A DNA stretch of 51,195 bases from a bacterium (GTDB lineage: Bacteria > Krumholzibacteriota > Krumholzibacteriia > LZORAL124-64-63): contig JAGRNP010000016.1 in NCBI GenBank assembly GCA_020440705.1, forward strand, positions 1-51,195. Direction: 5' to 3'. Both the position numbers and the translations under genes were made by a program. The first letter of the stretch is position 1. Each line of letters starts with the position of its first letter. The notes under the pieces are model-generated. The model saw only the letters and a program-made list of their open reading frames with translations, searched no databases and was not told where the DNA came from. Positions 22,928-34,300 of this stretch are shown here, piece by piece.

Positions 22928-24448
22928 TTGACCAGCACCGATACCCTCCCGGGCGACGACCTCGCGGGTCGTCGCCGGTTCCTCGGCTTCACCGTCGGCT
23001 ACTGGATGCTGAACATCATCGAGATGTTCGAGCGCCTGGCCTACTACTCGGTGCGCAGCGTCGTCGCCATCTACATCATGCAGGCCGACGACCCCAACGG
23101 GCTGCACCTGACGGCCGCGGACAAGGGCACCATCTACGCCTTCTGGTTCGCCTTCCAGTCGATCCTGCCCACCTTCACCGGGGGCTTCGCCGACCGCTAC
23201 GGCTACAAGAAGTCGCTCTTCGTCTCGATCACCCTGAACGTGATCGGCTACATCCTGATGGGCGTGCTGCGCTCGTACACGGGCTTCCTCTGCGGCGTGA
23301 TCGTGCTCGCCACGGGCACGGCGTTCTTCAAGCCGTCGATCCAGGGCTCGCTGGCCCACAACGTGACGAAGGACAACTCGTCGCTGGGGTGGGGCATCTT
23401 CTACTGGGTGGTGAACGTGGGCGCGGCCATCGCGCCGGTGATGGCCAACTTCGTGCGCACCGACCTGGGCTGGCAGGCGCTCTTCTTCATCGCGGCCGGC
23501 GTCATGAGTTTGAACTACCTGATGCTCTTCACCTTCCGCGACTTCCAGAGCGGTGCCGACAAGACCGAGGGCATCGGGCGCGTCTTCCTGCGCACGATCC
23601 GCAACCTGGGCGACATGCGCCTGGTGACCTGGCTGCTCATCATGAGCTGCTTCTGGCTGATGATGTACGCCCTGTGGGACCTGCAGCCCAACTTCGTGAC
23701 GGACTGGAACGACTCCTCGGACGTGGCCGCGCTCATCGACAAGGTGCCCTTCCTGCCCGACGGCTGGACGGTGGAGACCGACCGTGGCCACCAGGTGCCC
23801 CAGGAGCTCCTGATCAACATCAACGCCGTGCTCATCGTGCTGCTGGTGATCCCGGTCTCGAAGCTGGCCGGACGCTTCCGCACCCTCGAGGCCATGGTCG
23901 TGGGCATGGCCATGGCCACCGCCGGCGTGCTGGTGGCGGGCCTGACGACCATCGGGGCCATCTTCCTGGTGGGCGTGGCCTGCTTCAGCTTCGGCGAGAT
24001 GCTCACCGGCCCCAAGAAGAGCGAGTACCTGGGCCTGATCTCGCCGCCGGGCAAGAAGGGCCTCTACCTCGGCTACGTGAACATCCCGGTGGGCATCGGC
24101 GGCCTGGTGGGCGCCAAGATCCAGGGCTTCGTCTACGGCAACTTCGGCGAGAAGGCGGTGCTGGCCCAGAAGTGGCTGGCCGACCAGGCCGGATTCATGG
24201 CCGGACGGACCTGGAACGGCGACGTCGCCACCCTCGACGCCGCCACGGGCGTGGCCCGCACCGACGCCTTCGCCCGCATGCAGGAGGTCTCCGGCCTGGA
24301 CGCCGTCGCGGCCACCGACCTGCTGTGGCACACCTACCATCCGGGTCCGAACGTGTGGTTCCCCTTCGCGGGCATCGGCGCGGCGGCGATCATCGCGCTG
24401 GTGGTGTTCGCGAAGATGGCCCGCCGCTGGAAGGATATGGACGCCTAG
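22928..24448 (+). CDS. MFS transporter of the POT/PTR (peptide) type
   Basis: 506 residues with 12 or more membrane segments. The N-terminus (FTVGYWMLNIIEMFERLAYYSVRS) resembles the E-x-x-E-R-F/L-x-Y-Y motif of proton-coupled oligopeptide transporters. FTGGFADRYGYKKS is the MFS motif A equivalent, and FFKPSIQGSL corresponds to the PTR2 signature region. A hydrophilic insertion lies near 420-465, before the last helix. The TTG start at 22928 follows GAAAGG (22913-22918). Substrates may be di/tripeptides or related compounds; this is family knowledge. Stop 24446-24448 faces the convergent kinase gene over an 83-nt GC-rich gap. Confidence 0.85.
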   Translation: MTSTDTLPGDDLAGRRRFLGFTVGYWMLNIIEMFERLAYYSVRSVVAIYIMQADDPNGLHLTAADKGTIYAFWFAFQSILPTFTGGFADRYGYKKSLFVSITLNVIGYILMGVLRSYTGFLCGVIVLATGTAFFKPSIQGSLAHNVTKDNSSLGWGIFYWVVNVGAAIAPVMANFVRTDLGWQALFFIAAGVMSLNYLMLFTFRDFQSGADKTEGIGRVFLRTIRNLGDMRLVTWLLIMSCFWLMMYALWDLQPNFVTDWNDSSDVAALIDKVPFLPDGWTVETDRGHQVPQELLININAVLIVLLVIPVSKLAGRFRTLEAMVVGMAMATAGVLVAGLTTIGAIFLVGVACFSFGEMLTGPKKSEYLGLISPPGKKGLYLGYVNIPVGIGGLVGAKIQGFVYGNFGEKAVLAQKWLADQAGFMAGRTWNGDVATLDAATGVARTDAFARMQEVSGLDAVAATDLLWHTYHPGPNVWFPFAGIGAAAIIALVVFAKMARRWKDMDA

Positions 24449-24531
24449 GCGGCGATCGAACGTCTCGTGCGGGCGCGCGGCGCGCGGCGCCCGGACGATC
24501 TCCGCGTGGCGGCTCCCCGCCGTCGCCGGGC

Positions 24532-26636
24532 CTAGGATGCGGGCGCCGGCTGCGCCGCCACGTGGCGGGCGAGGGCCTGCAGCAGCAGCTCGGCGTCGAT
24601 CGGCTTGGTGAGGTAGTCGTCCATGCCGGCGGCGAGGCAGCGGTCGCGGTCGGTCCGGAACGCGCCCGCGGTCAGGGCGATGATCGGGGTGCGCGGCAGG
24701 CCGGCCTCCCTCTCGTGGCGCCGCCAGGCTTCGGTGGCGTCGAAGCCGTCCATGACCGGCATCTGGCAGTCCATGAGGACCGCGTCGAAGCGTTCGGCGC
24801 GCCCGGCCGCCACCGCCTCGGCGCCGTTCTCCGCCAGCGTCATCTCGATGCCCTGGCGGCGCAGCAGCAGCGCCATCACCCGCTGGTTCAGGGCGTTGTC
24901 CTCCACGAGCAGGACGTGCAGACCCGCGATGGCCGCGCGGCCTTCCGCGGGTCTCGCGGCACGGGCTGCGGCCGGAGCGGGGGCGGCCGGGGTGGCCGGT
25001 CCCGCCGGGTAGGGGCCGGGCGTCGCCACCGCCGCGGCCGGGGCGAGGTCGACCCGGATCCGGAACACCGAGCCGCCCTCCGGACGGGGCGCCGCCGTGA
25101 TCTCGCCCCCCATGAGGTTCATCAGGTTGCGGCAGATGGCGAGCCCGAGACCGGTGCCGCCGTAGCGCCGCGTCGTCGAGCTGTCGGCCTGGGTGAAGGC
25201 CGCGAAGAGGTCCTCGCCGGCGGTGGGATCGACGCCGCTGCCGGTGTCGGCGACGGCGATCTCCAGGCGCGTGTCGCCATCCGGGCGCAGGGCCGCCGTG
25301 GCCGTCAGCGCCACCGACCCCGCAGCCGTGAACTTGACGGCGTTGTCCAGCACGTTCAGCAGCACCTGGCGCAGGGCGACCGGGTCGCCGGCCAGGTGGG
25401 GCGGCAGGTCGGCGCCCACGTCGCAGCGGAATTCGAGCCGCTTGCGGAGCGCCGCGGGTCGCATGCGGTCGCACGCCTCGTGGATCAGCGCGCCGGGATC
25501 GAACGGAACGATGGTCAGGGCCCGCTCGCCCGCCTCGATGCGCGAGAAGTCCAGGATGTCGGTGATGATCGCCTGCAGGGCCTCGGCCGAGCGCCGGATC
25601 GTCTCCACCTGGTCGACCTGCTCCTCGTCGAGGTCCGAGCGCATGAGGAGCTGGGACATGCCGAGCACGCCGTTCAGGGGCGTGCGGATCTCGTGGCTCA
25701 TGGTGGCGAGGAAGCGCGACTTGGCCTCCGAGGCGTGCTCGGCGCGGTCGCGCGCGTGCTGGAGGGCATGGGTCTGGCGGCGCACCTGCCGCCGCAACGA
25801 CCACGACCACAGCAGCGCGAGCAGCGCCACCAGCAGCACCGGCACGACGATGCGGGCGGCCCAGCGCAGGTACTCGGCCGACGAGTGCTCGTGCTCGAGC
25901 ACCCCGAACCACTCGTCGTAGATGCGGTCGTACTCGCCGGTCGCCTTGACGATGACCAGACCCTGGTTCAGACGGGGCACCAGGTCGGCGTGCGCATGGG
26001 GCACGGCGAAGGCGTAGTGGGTCTGGAGCACCGGCTCGCCCACGCGCTCGAGATTCTCCAGGCCCAGCTCGCGGGCCACGTGCAGGCCGCGCAGCTCGGA
26101 CATGAGGCAGGCGTCGACCTCGCCGGCGGCGAGCAGGCGCAGGGCCTCGGCCGCGCTGTCGGTCCAGATGGGCGTTTCGGTGTAGCCGCGGTCGATGATG
26201 ACCTGCTCCATGACGCCGTGGTCCTGCACCGCGATCTGCTTGCCGCGCAGGTCGGCGGCGCCGCGGATCCCCGTCTGGCCGCGCCGCACGAAGATGCGGT
26301 ACTGCTGGCTCAGGTGGGGCGCCGTGAAGGCGTAGTGCAGCCGGCGCTCGGGCGACACCGTCATGCCCACGTGGATCTGGACGCTGCCGTCTTCCAGCCC
26401 CTCGCGGGCCTCGCGCCACGGGCCCAGGCGCACCTCGCAGTCGGCGCCGATGGTGCGACACACGGCCTGCAGCAGGTCGACGTCGAATCCCCGCGCTTCG
26501 CCGTCGTCCACGTAGTGGAAGGGCGCGTAGGTCTCGCCGCCGCCGGCGACGAGTTTCTCCCGCGCCTCGGCGCGACCCGGGACGGCCCCGAGCACGAGCG
26601 CCAGCAGACCCGGCAGCAGCATGACCGCGCGGCGCG

Positions 26637-26640
<4 letters not shown>
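24532..26640 (-). CDS. hybrid histidine kinase with extracytoplasmic solute-binding sensor
   Basis: 702 residues. A signal/anchor ([17 protein letters not shown]) is followed by a type 3 periplasmic solute-binding domain (~28-250: [34 protein letters not shown]), a membrane helix (~264-281), a HisKA domain with [10 protein letters not shown] (His316), an HATPase domain (N box [10 protein letters not shown] boxes DTGSGV and GGTGLGL), an Ala/Pro linker and a receiver domain with phospho-acceptor Asp624 (VLMDCQMP) and Lys679. It should bind an amino acid or similar small ligand and pass phosphate internally from His316 to Asp624. ATG 26640 overlaps the stop of the upstream kinase (ATGA). No Hpt or separate response regulator is in the window. 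Confidence 0.92.
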
Positions 26641-28340
<1,700 letters not shown>

Positions 28341-28403
28341 GAGGAGACCGCTTTCCGGGCGAGAGAGAGGTGTCTCCTGTTATCGGTCAACCTGCTCTGC
28401 GCT

Positions 28404-28898
28404 TTAGGGTTGGCCCTTCACCGGGGCGCCCTCGTGGCGCAGCAGCCAGGCCTTGGCGGCGAGGCCGCCGGCGAAGCCGGTGAGACGGCCGTCGGCGCCC
28501 ACGACCCGGTGGCAGGGCACCACGATGGGCAGGGGGTTGCGGCCGTTGGCGGCGCCCACGGCGCGGCTGCCCCGGGGCGACGCCACCCGGTGGGCCAACT
28601 CCTTGTAGGACAGGGTTTTGCCGATCGGCAGGCGCACGAGTTCGTCCCAGACGCGGCGCTGGAAGGGGGTTCCCTCCGGCGCGAGGGGCAGGTCGAAGCG
28701 GCGCCGGGCCCCGGCGAAGTACTCGGTGAGCTGGGTGCGGGCGGCCGCCAGCACCTCGTCGTCGCCGCGAGGGCCGAGGGGGGCGGCGGGCCGGGTCTCC
28801 CCGGGCAGGACGATCCGCACCAGCGCCCGGCCGTTGCTGACCAGGACGAGCGGACCGAGGGGCGAATCGACACGGCAGTGGCGGGTGGTCTCAGGCAC
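28404..28898 (-). CDS. ogt: methylated-DNA--protein-cysteine methyltransferase
   Basis: 164 residues, normal for Ogt/MGMT. The active-site motif [14 protein letters not shown] with the acceptor Cys is intact, preceded by the helix-turn-helix and Arg finger region ([22 protein letters not shown]). It repairs O6-alkylguanine and O4-alkylthymine by suicidal transfer to the Cys. Start ATG 28898 lies 8 nt inside the end of the alkA-type gene, so the two form an alkylation-repair operon. Stop TAA is at 28404-28406. Confidence 0.95.
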   Translation of the reverse strand: MPETTRHCRVDSPLGPLVLVSNGRALVRIVLPGETRPAAPLGPRGDDEVLAAARTQLTEYFAGARRRFDLPLAPEGTPFQRRVWDELVRLPIGKTLSYKELAHRVASPRGSRAVGAANGRNPLPIVVPCHRVVGADGRLTGFAGGLAAKAWLLRHEGAPVKGQP

Positions 28899-30333
28899 GG
28901 GGGTCCTCCTCGGGCGGGCCGGCCCACAGGTGCAGGGCGGCGTAGGCGCGCCAGGGCCGCCAGGCCTCGGCGCGGGTCTTCAGGTCGTGGTCGGGCAGGG
29001 CCCGGGCCAGGCCCAGGTCGCCGGCGGGAAAGGCGTCGGGCTCGCCGAGGCCGCGCATGGCCACGTAGTTCGCCGTCCAGGGCCCGATGCCGGGCAGGGC
29101 GCCGAAGCGGGCCACGAAGTCGTCGACCCCCCGCGGCGCCTCGAGCCGCAGCTCGCCCGCCGCCACGGCGGCGGCGAAGGCGCGCACGGTGGCGGCGCGG
29201 CGGGTCGTCAGGCCGAGTCCGGCGAGATCGGCGGCGGCCACCCGGGCCGGCGTCGGGAAGAGGCGGGTCAGGCCGGCGTGGGGCGTGGCGACCACGTCGC
29301 CGAGGCGATCGGCCAGGCGTCCGGTCACGGTGGTCGCCGCCGCCACGCTCACCTGCTGGCCGATGATGGTGCGCACCGCGGTCTCGAACGGATCCCAACC
29401 GCAGGGCAGGCGCAGGCCCGGACGCGCCGTCACCAGGGGGGCGAGCACGGGGTCGGCGCCCAGATGGGCGGCGATCAGGTCGGGCTCGGCGTCGCCGTCG
29501 AACATGCGGCGCACGCGGCCCACCAGGCCGGCGATGCCGGTGGGCGGGGGCAGGGCCAGGCGCAGGCGCAGTTCGTCGCGACCGGGCACCGGCGCGACCT
29601 CGAGCCAGCCGTCGCCGCCGGCGTGCCGCACCGTGCGCCGGTACACCCCGTCGGCGGCCGTCTCGACGCCGGGAACGGCGCGGCCCGCGAGGTAGGCGAG
29701 CAGGCCGTCCCAGTCGTAGGGCGGACGGTAGGCCAGACGGTGCTCGTACACGGCGCCGTCGGTGGCCGCCGCGCCGTCCCGGGCCCGCAGCTCGCCGGGC
29801 GTGCGGCCGAACACCGCGCGCATGCGGTCGTTGAACCGCCGCACCGAACCGAAGCCCGCCGCCGCGGCCACGCGGGCCATGGGCCAGCGCGTGTTCACCA
29901 GCAGCTGGCGGGCGAAGTGGGCGCGCCGGGTCTGGGCCACGGCCAGGGGCGTCGTGCCCAGATGCCCGGCGAAGAGCCGGTCGAGGTGGCGCGGCCCGAT
30001 GCCCAGGGCGTCGGCCAGGTCGGCCACCGCATGGTCGTCGAGGTAGCCCGTGTCGATCAGGCGCAGGGCCCGCGTCACGGTGGCGCCGGTGCCCGACCAC
30101 GCCGGCGTGCCCGGGGCCGTCTCGGGCCGGCAGCGCAGGCAGGGGCGGAAGCCGGCCTGTTCGGCCGCGGCGGCGCAGGCGTAGAAGTCGACGTTGGCGC
30201 GCCGCGGCGTCACCGCCGGGCAGACGGGTCGGCAGTAGATGCCCGTGGTGCGCACGGCGGTGAAGAAGCGGCCGTCGAAGCGGGGGTCGCGGCTGCGCAC
30301 GGCGCGGTAGCAGATGTCGGCGTCGAGTTCCAT
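28891..30333 (-). CDS. alkA: Ada-AlkA fusion: Zn/phosphotriester domain + AraC HTH + 3-methyladenine glycosylase
   Basis: 480 residues. The N-terminal Ada-type zinc domain has Cys34, Cys38, Cys65 and Cys68 ([20 protein letters not shown]); Cys34 would be the methyl-accepting residue. An AraC-type helix-turn-helix follows (~80-185, ending [13 protein letters not shown]), then the AlkA N-domain and the HhH-GPD glycosylase with [21 protein letters not shown] and FPAGDLGL, whose Asp is the expected catalytic residue. Thus a methyl-sensing regulator and a base-excision enzyme are on one chain. The start is ATG 30333, with ATG 30351 as an alternative; neither has a strong ribosome site. It overlaps ogt by 8 nt and is divergent from the glpX-like gene. 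Confidence 0.92.
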   Translation of the reverse strand: MELDADICYRAVRSRDPRFDGRFFTAVRTTGIYCRPVCPAVTPRRANVDFYACAAAAEQAGFRPCLRCRPETAPGTPAWSGTGATVTRALRLIDTGYLDDHAVADLADALGIGPRHLDRLFAGHLGTTPLAVAQTRRAHFARQLLVNTRWPMARVAAAAGFGSVRRFNDRMRAVFGRTPGELRARDGAAATDGAVYEHRLAYRPPYDWDGLLAYLAGRAVPGVETAADGVYRRTVRHAGGDGWLEVAPVPGRDELRLRLALPPPTGIAGLVGRVRRMFDGDAEPDLIAAHLGADPVLAPLVTARPGLRLPCGWDPFETAVRTIIGQQVSVAAATTVTGRLADRLGDVVATPHAGLTRLFPTPARVAAADLAGLGLTTRRAATVRAFAAAVAAGELRLEAPRGVDDFVARFGALPGIGPWTANYVAMRGLGEPDAFPAGDLGLARALPDHDLKTRAEAWRPWRAYAALHLWAGPPEEDPRA

Positions 30334-30412
30334 GACGCCATGATAGCGCATCGACGCGCGGCCATTGGCCGGAATCGGACCTCCACGCGGCGCGCCCGGC
30401 CCGACGTAGTTG

Positions 30413-30441
30413 CTGACGGTTGCCCGGGCCGTCGCTATGAT
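30413..30441 (+). promoter_or_regulatory. candidate promoter of the glpX-like gene
   Basis: CTGACG (30413-30418, 4 of 6) and TATGAT (30436-30441, 5 of 6) are separated by 17 bp in the 144-nt spacer between the divergent alkA- and glpX-type genes. Confidence 0.45.
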
Positions 30442-30477
30442 GACGGCACACATCCTCCCCAGCCCGCGAGGTGCGCC

Positions 30478-31473
30478 ATGTGGGAAACCCCGCCGAATTT
30501 CAAGGTCGACCGGCGCGAGCCGCCCCATCATCCCGGACTCGGCCTGGTCCGGGTGACGGAGAACGGCGCCCTGGCCGCCAGCCGCTGGATGGGTCTCGGC
30601 GACGCCGTCGCCGCCGACCACGCCGCCCAGGACGCCATGACCGCCGCCCTGAACCTGCTGCCCATGCGCGGCCGCATCGTGTCCGACGAGGAGGGGCGCA
30701 CCGGCGAGGCTTCGCCCCTGAGCACCGGCGCGGACGTGGGCACCGGCGAGGGGCCCGAGCTCGACGTGGAGATCAACGCCATCGACGGCGCGACCCTCGT
30801 GGCCGAGGGCAAGTCGGGCGCGCTCTCGGTGGCTGCCCTGGCGCCGCGCGGCGCCATGTGGCGGCCGGGCCCCGCGGTGTACCTGGACAAGCTGGTGGTC
30901 GACCGCTCGGTGGCCGACGCCATCGGGCCCGACGCCCTCGACGCCCCGCCCGGCTGGACCCTCGCCGCCGTCGCCCGCGCCAAGGGCAAGGACATCCGCG
31001 ACCTCGTGGTCTTCATCCTCGAGCGCGAGCGGCACCTGAAGCTCATCGCCGAGGTGCGCAAGGCCGGCGCGCGCGTGCTGCTGCGCAAGGGCGGCGACAT
31101 CGGGGGCGCCCTCATGGCGGCCGACCCGCACGTCTCGATCGACGTGCTCATGGGCATCGGCGGCTCGGCCGAGGGTCTCATGGCCGCCTGCGCGGTGAAG
31201 GCCCTGGGCGGTGCCATGTTCGCCCGCAGCGCGCCCCAGAGCGAGGGCGAGCGCGAGGCGTGCCGCACGGCCAACGTCGCGCCTGACCGCATCCTCACCC
31301 ACGACGACCTCGTGGCCGGCGACGAGGTGTTCTTCTCGGCCACGGGGATCAGCGACGGCTGGCTGCTGAACGGCGTGAACTTCCACGCCGGGACCATCGA
31401 GACCCAGTCCCTGGTGCTGCGCTACGAGACCGGCACCCGCCGCCTGATCAGCACCGAGCACCGCGTGAAGTAG
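30478..31473 (+). CDS. glpX: GlpX-like (class II fructose-1,6-bisphosphatase) family protein, diverged active site
   Basis: 331 residues, collinear with bacterial GlpX: VTENGALAASRWMGLGD, the metal-site region, RKGGDIGGALMAADPH, VLMGIGGSAEGLMAACAVKALGG and VFFSATGISDGWLLNGV. GlpX enzymes hydrolyse fructose-1,6-bisphosphate (and in some phyla sedoheptulose-1,7-bisphosphate). From a by-eye alignment to the E. coli sequence as I recall it, the metal motif DPIEGT is INAIDGAT here (Asp85 to Asn100, Glu88 to Asp103), and the upstream Lys29 is Arg36, while Asp33 is kept (Asp42). Activity or substrate may therefore differ. ATG 30478 follows GAGG (30468-30471). The transporter gene begins 3 nt after its stop. 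Confidence 0.85.
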   Translation: MWETPPNFKVDRREPPHHPGLGLVRVTENGALAASRWMGLGDAVAADHAAQDAMTAALNLLPMRGRIVSDEEGRTGEASPLSTGADVGTGEGPELDVEINAIDGATLVAEGKSGALSVAALAPRGAMWRPGPAVYLDKLVVDRSVADAIGPDALDAPPGWTLAAVARAKGKDIRDLVVFILERERHLKLIAEVRKAGARVLLRKGGDIGGALMAADPHVSIDVLMGIGGSAEGLMAACAVKALGGAMFARSAPQSEGEREACRTANVAPDRILTHDDLVAGDEVFFSATGISDGWLLNGVNFHAGTIETQSLVLRYETGTRRLISTEHRVK

Positions 31474-31476
31474 GCG

Positions 31477-33636
31477 ATGACCGACACGTCCGCACCCCGC
31501 GCCTCCTTCTGGACCCGGCTCCGCGCCTGGCTGGCCGACGAGTCGGTCTTCTTCGCGCGTCCGGCGGCCATCGTGCGCGGCTACGACCGGGCGAACCTGC
31601 GCCCCGACCTCGTCGCCGGCCTCACCGTGGCGGTGGTGCTGCTGCCCCAGGCCATCGCCTACGCCATGATCGCCGAGCTGCCGCCCCAGATGGGGCTCTA
31701 CGCCGCCATCGTCGCGGCCATCGCCGGCGCCCTGTGGGGCTCTTCGTGGCACCTGCACACAGGCCCGACCAACGCCGCCAGCCTGCTCGTGCTGGCCTCG
31801 CTGCTCACGGTGGCCGAACCGGGCTCGCCCCAGTTCCTCGCCGCCGCCGGCTACATGGCGATCATCGTGGGGCTGATCCGGCTGCTGATGGGGCTGCTGC
31901 GCATGGGCGTGCTGGTGAACTTCGTCGCCGACAGCGTCATCGTCGGCTTCACCGCCGGCGCCGGCGTGCTGATCAGCGTCAACCAGGTCCGGCACCTGCT
32001 GCGGGTCGAGATCGCGAGCACGCCCGAGGTGGGGCGCACGGTGCAGGCCCTCTACTGGGCCACGCCCGAGACGCATCTGCCGAGCCTGGGCCTCGGACTC
32101 GGTGTCATCGCCCTGATCCTCGTGCTCAAGCGCCTGTGGCCGCGCCTGCCCGCGGCGCTGATCAGTCTCGTGCTGGCGTCGGCGGTGACGAAGGTCTTCG
32201 ACCTGCCGCTGCGGGGCATCGACGTGCTGGGCGCGGTGCCGCGCTCGCTGCCGCCCCTGGCGCCCCTGCCCATCCTCGATTTCGACCTGATCTGGAAGCT
32301 GACGCCGGGCGCCCTGGCGGTGGCGGCCATCGGCCTCGCGGAGGCCCTGTCCATCGGGCGCAGCCTCGCCAGCCAGACCGGCCAGCGCCTCGACAGCAAC
32401 CAGGAGTTCGTGGGGCAGGGCCTGGCCAACATGGCCAGCGGATTCTTCTCGGGCTTCCCCGTGAGCGGCTCGTTCACGCGTTCGGCGGTGGGCTACGCGG
32501 CGGGCGGCCGCACGCCGCTGTCGATGGTCTTCTCGGGCCTGTGGGTGCTCGTGGCCATGTTCGCCCTCGGGCCCATGGTGGCCTACCTGCCGCGCGCCGC
32601 CCTGGCCGGCGTGCTGGTGGTGACGGCCTGGGGCATGATCGACCGCACCGAGATCCGGCGCATCCGGCGCACGAGCGTGGGCGACACCTGGATCATGGGC
32701 TCGACCTTCGCCGCGACGATCCTGCTGCCGCTGGAATTCGCGGTGCTGGCCGGCGTGCTCGTGAGCTTCGCGCGCTACCTCATCAAGACCTCGACGCCGG
32801 GCGTGTATCCGGTGGTGCCCGACGAGAACTTCCGCCACTTCATCCGCGCCCGCGGCCAGATCGTGTGTCCGCAGCTGGGCATCATGGAGATCGAGGGCTC
32901 GCTGTACTTCGGCGCCGTGCACCACATCGAGGAGGCCCTGCGCGACAACCAGGAGCGGAACCCGGGCCAGATGTTCCTGCTGCTGCGCATGCACATGGTC
33001 GACGTGTGCGACGTGAGCGGGATCCACATGCTCGAGGGGCTCGTGAAGCGCTACCGTGACCGCGGCGGGGATGTCTATCTCGAGGGCGTGCGGCCGGGCG
33101 TGATGCACATGATCGGGCTCTACGGCTTCCAGCGGATGCTCGGCGCCGAGAACATCCTGAACACGGACAACGCCATCAGCCACCTCTTCCACAAGGTGCT
33201 GCACCCGGGCATCTGCATCTACCAGTGCAAGGAGCGGGTCTTCGGCGAGTGCCAGGCCCTGCCCAAGGACGACCATGCCGCCGACCTGCCCGACGCGGCG
33301 GAGATCCCGGCCCACCGGGTCCAGGAGCTGGCGCCGAGCGAGGTGCGCTTCCTGCTCGACGACCCGGAGAGCGGCGTGATCGTGATCGACGTGGGCGAAC
33401 CGGGCGAGTACCGCGACTGGCACATCGAGAAGAGCTTCAGCCTGCCCCTGCGCCGGCTCGCGGCCGAGGGTTCGGGTCTGCCGCGCCAGGCGGGCATCGT
33501 CTTCGTCAGCCGCATGGGCCGGCGCGGGGCCCTGGCCGTGCACATCATGCAGGACCTGGGCTACGAGAAGGTGTACAACCTGCGCGGGGGCATGCTCGCC
33601 TGGGAGGCGGCCGGATTTCCCATCGCCGTGGAGTAG
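31477..33636 (+). CDS. SulP-family anion transporter with STAS and degenerate rhodanese domains
   Basis: 719 residues. Residues ~40-430 form the SLC26/SulP transport domain (LVAGLTVAVVLLPQAIAYAM, GLYAAIVAAIAGALWGSS, HTGPTNAAS, FFSGFPVSGSFTRSA). A STAS domain follows (~460-590: MEIEGSLYFGAVHHIE, DVCDVSGIHMLEGL). Unusually, the tail (~610-719) is a rhodanese fold: VIVIDVGEPGEYRDWHIEKS, NLRGGMLAWEAAGFPI. The catalytic loop, normally Cys-containing, reads VFVSRMGRRG with Ser678, so sulfur transfer is unlikely. The substrate could be sulfate, bicarbonate or another anion. It follows the GlpX-like gene by 3 nt and should be co-transcribed. Confidence 0.9.
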   Translation: MTDTSAPRASFWTRLRAWLADESVFFARPAAIVRGYDRANLRPDLVAGLTVAVVLLPQAIAYAMIAELPPQMGLYAAIVAAIAGALWGSSWHLHTGPTNAASLLVLASLLTVAEPGSPQFLAAAGYMAIIVGLIRLLMGLLRMGVLVNFVADSVIVGFTAGAGVLISVNQVRHLLRVEIASTPEVGRTVQALYWATPETHLPSLGLGLGVIALILVLKRLWPRLPAALISLVLASAVTKVFDLPLRGIDVLGAVPRSLPPLAPLPILDFDLIWKLTPGALAVAAIGLAEALSIGRSLASQTGQRLDSNQEFVGQGLANMASGFFSGFPVSGSFTRSAVGYAAGGRTPLSMVFSGLWVLVAMFALGPMVAYLPRAALAGVLVVTAWGMIDRTEIRRIRRTSVGDTWIMGSTFAATILLPLEFAVLAGVLVSFARYLIKTSTPGVYPVVPDENFRHFIRARGQIVCPQLGIMEIEGSLYFGAVHHIEEALRDNQERNPGQMFLLLRMHMVDVCDVSGIHMLEGLVKRYRDRGGDVYLEGVRPGVMHMIGLYGFQRMLGAENILNTDNAISHLFHKVLHPGICIYQCKERVFGECQALPKDDHAADLPDAAEIPAHRVQELAPSEVRFLLDDPESGVIVIDVGEPGEYRDWHIEKSFSLPLRRLAAEGSGLPRQAGIVFVSRMGRRGALAVHIMQDLGYEKVYNLRGGMLAWEAAGFPIAVE

Positions 33637-33640
33637 GGCC

Positions 33641-34180
33641 TCAGCCGGTGGGGTCGACTTCGTCGCGCAGGCGCTTGCGCAGCACCACGCGCCACAGCCG
33701 CCGCGCCAGTTCGGCCAGGAACTCGACGTCGCGGGGGCCGTAGTCGGACGGGCGGTTGCCCACGCCGACGACGGCGACGATCTTCCCGTCATCGTGGACG
33801 GGAACGGCCAGGTCGCGGCGCAGGGTGCCGAACGCGGCCGTGAGCGGGGCGTCGCAACGACTCGGCTCGTTGCGGATCACCGGCGCGGCGGCTTCCAGGC
33901 ACGCGCTCCAGAAACCGGTCTGGTCGAGGTCCTCGTCGTGCTCCTGCACCGCCGGGGAGGTGTTGGCCCCGGGCGCCACCACGTTGTGGATCCGGATGCG
34001 CGCCGGCGCGGCCGACCGCACGAAGAAGTAGCCGTGGCGGCTGCCGGTGAGCCGGACCATGGCCTCGAGTCCGGCCTGCTGGATCTCGTGGAGGAAGGCG
34101 TCGTCGATCATGGCGAGCAGGTCGCGGGAAAACGCCTGCACCGCCGGATCGAACTCCGGGCTTTCGTAACTGGGCTGCAT
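33641..34180 (-). CDS. GAF domain protein
   Basis: 179 residues from ATG 34180 (AGAGGA upstream); an in-frame GTG at 34216 is a less likely start. Most of the chain is a GAF-type sensor fold: LTGSRHGYFFVRS, RRDLAVPVHDDGKIVAVVGVGNR and PRDVEFLAELARRLWRVV. No output domain is attached, so it probably regulates by protein contact or binds a small molecule alone. It is convergent with the SulP gene (5 nt between stops) and divergent from the EamA gene across an AT-rich 120-bp spacer likely to hold promoters for both. Confidence 0.75.
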   Translation of the reverse strand: MQPSYESPEFDPAVQAFSRDLLAMIDDAFLHEIQQAGLEAMVRLTGSRHGYFFVRSAAPARIRIHNVVAPGANTSPAVQEHDEDLDQTGFWSACLEAAAPVIRNEPSRCDAPLTAAFGTLRRDLAVPVHDDGKIVAVVGVGNRPSDYGPRDVEFLAELARRLWRVVLRKRLRDEVDPTG

Positions 34181-34300
34181 GGCTTCGCTGTCCTCTCGGC
34201 CCCCCGGCCCACGCACCGTCTACGAGTAACCTTTAGATAATTATCGGAGATTCTGTGCAAAAAATCCAACAAAAAATCGCACTAATTTTGAGGTTTTGTC

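Noticed and set aside
24449-24531. GC-rich gap after the POT transporter as a possible small RNA
   Set aside because: Only short self-complementary GC runs are visible, as expected from base composition, without a T tail.
28891-33792. Very long minus-strand open frame (over 1600 codons) running across alkA, glpX and sulP
   Set aside because: Only its distal part (from about 30333) is the Ada-AlkA protein; the rest is the GC-rich shadow of plus-strand genes, rich in His, Val, Gly and Arg without domains.
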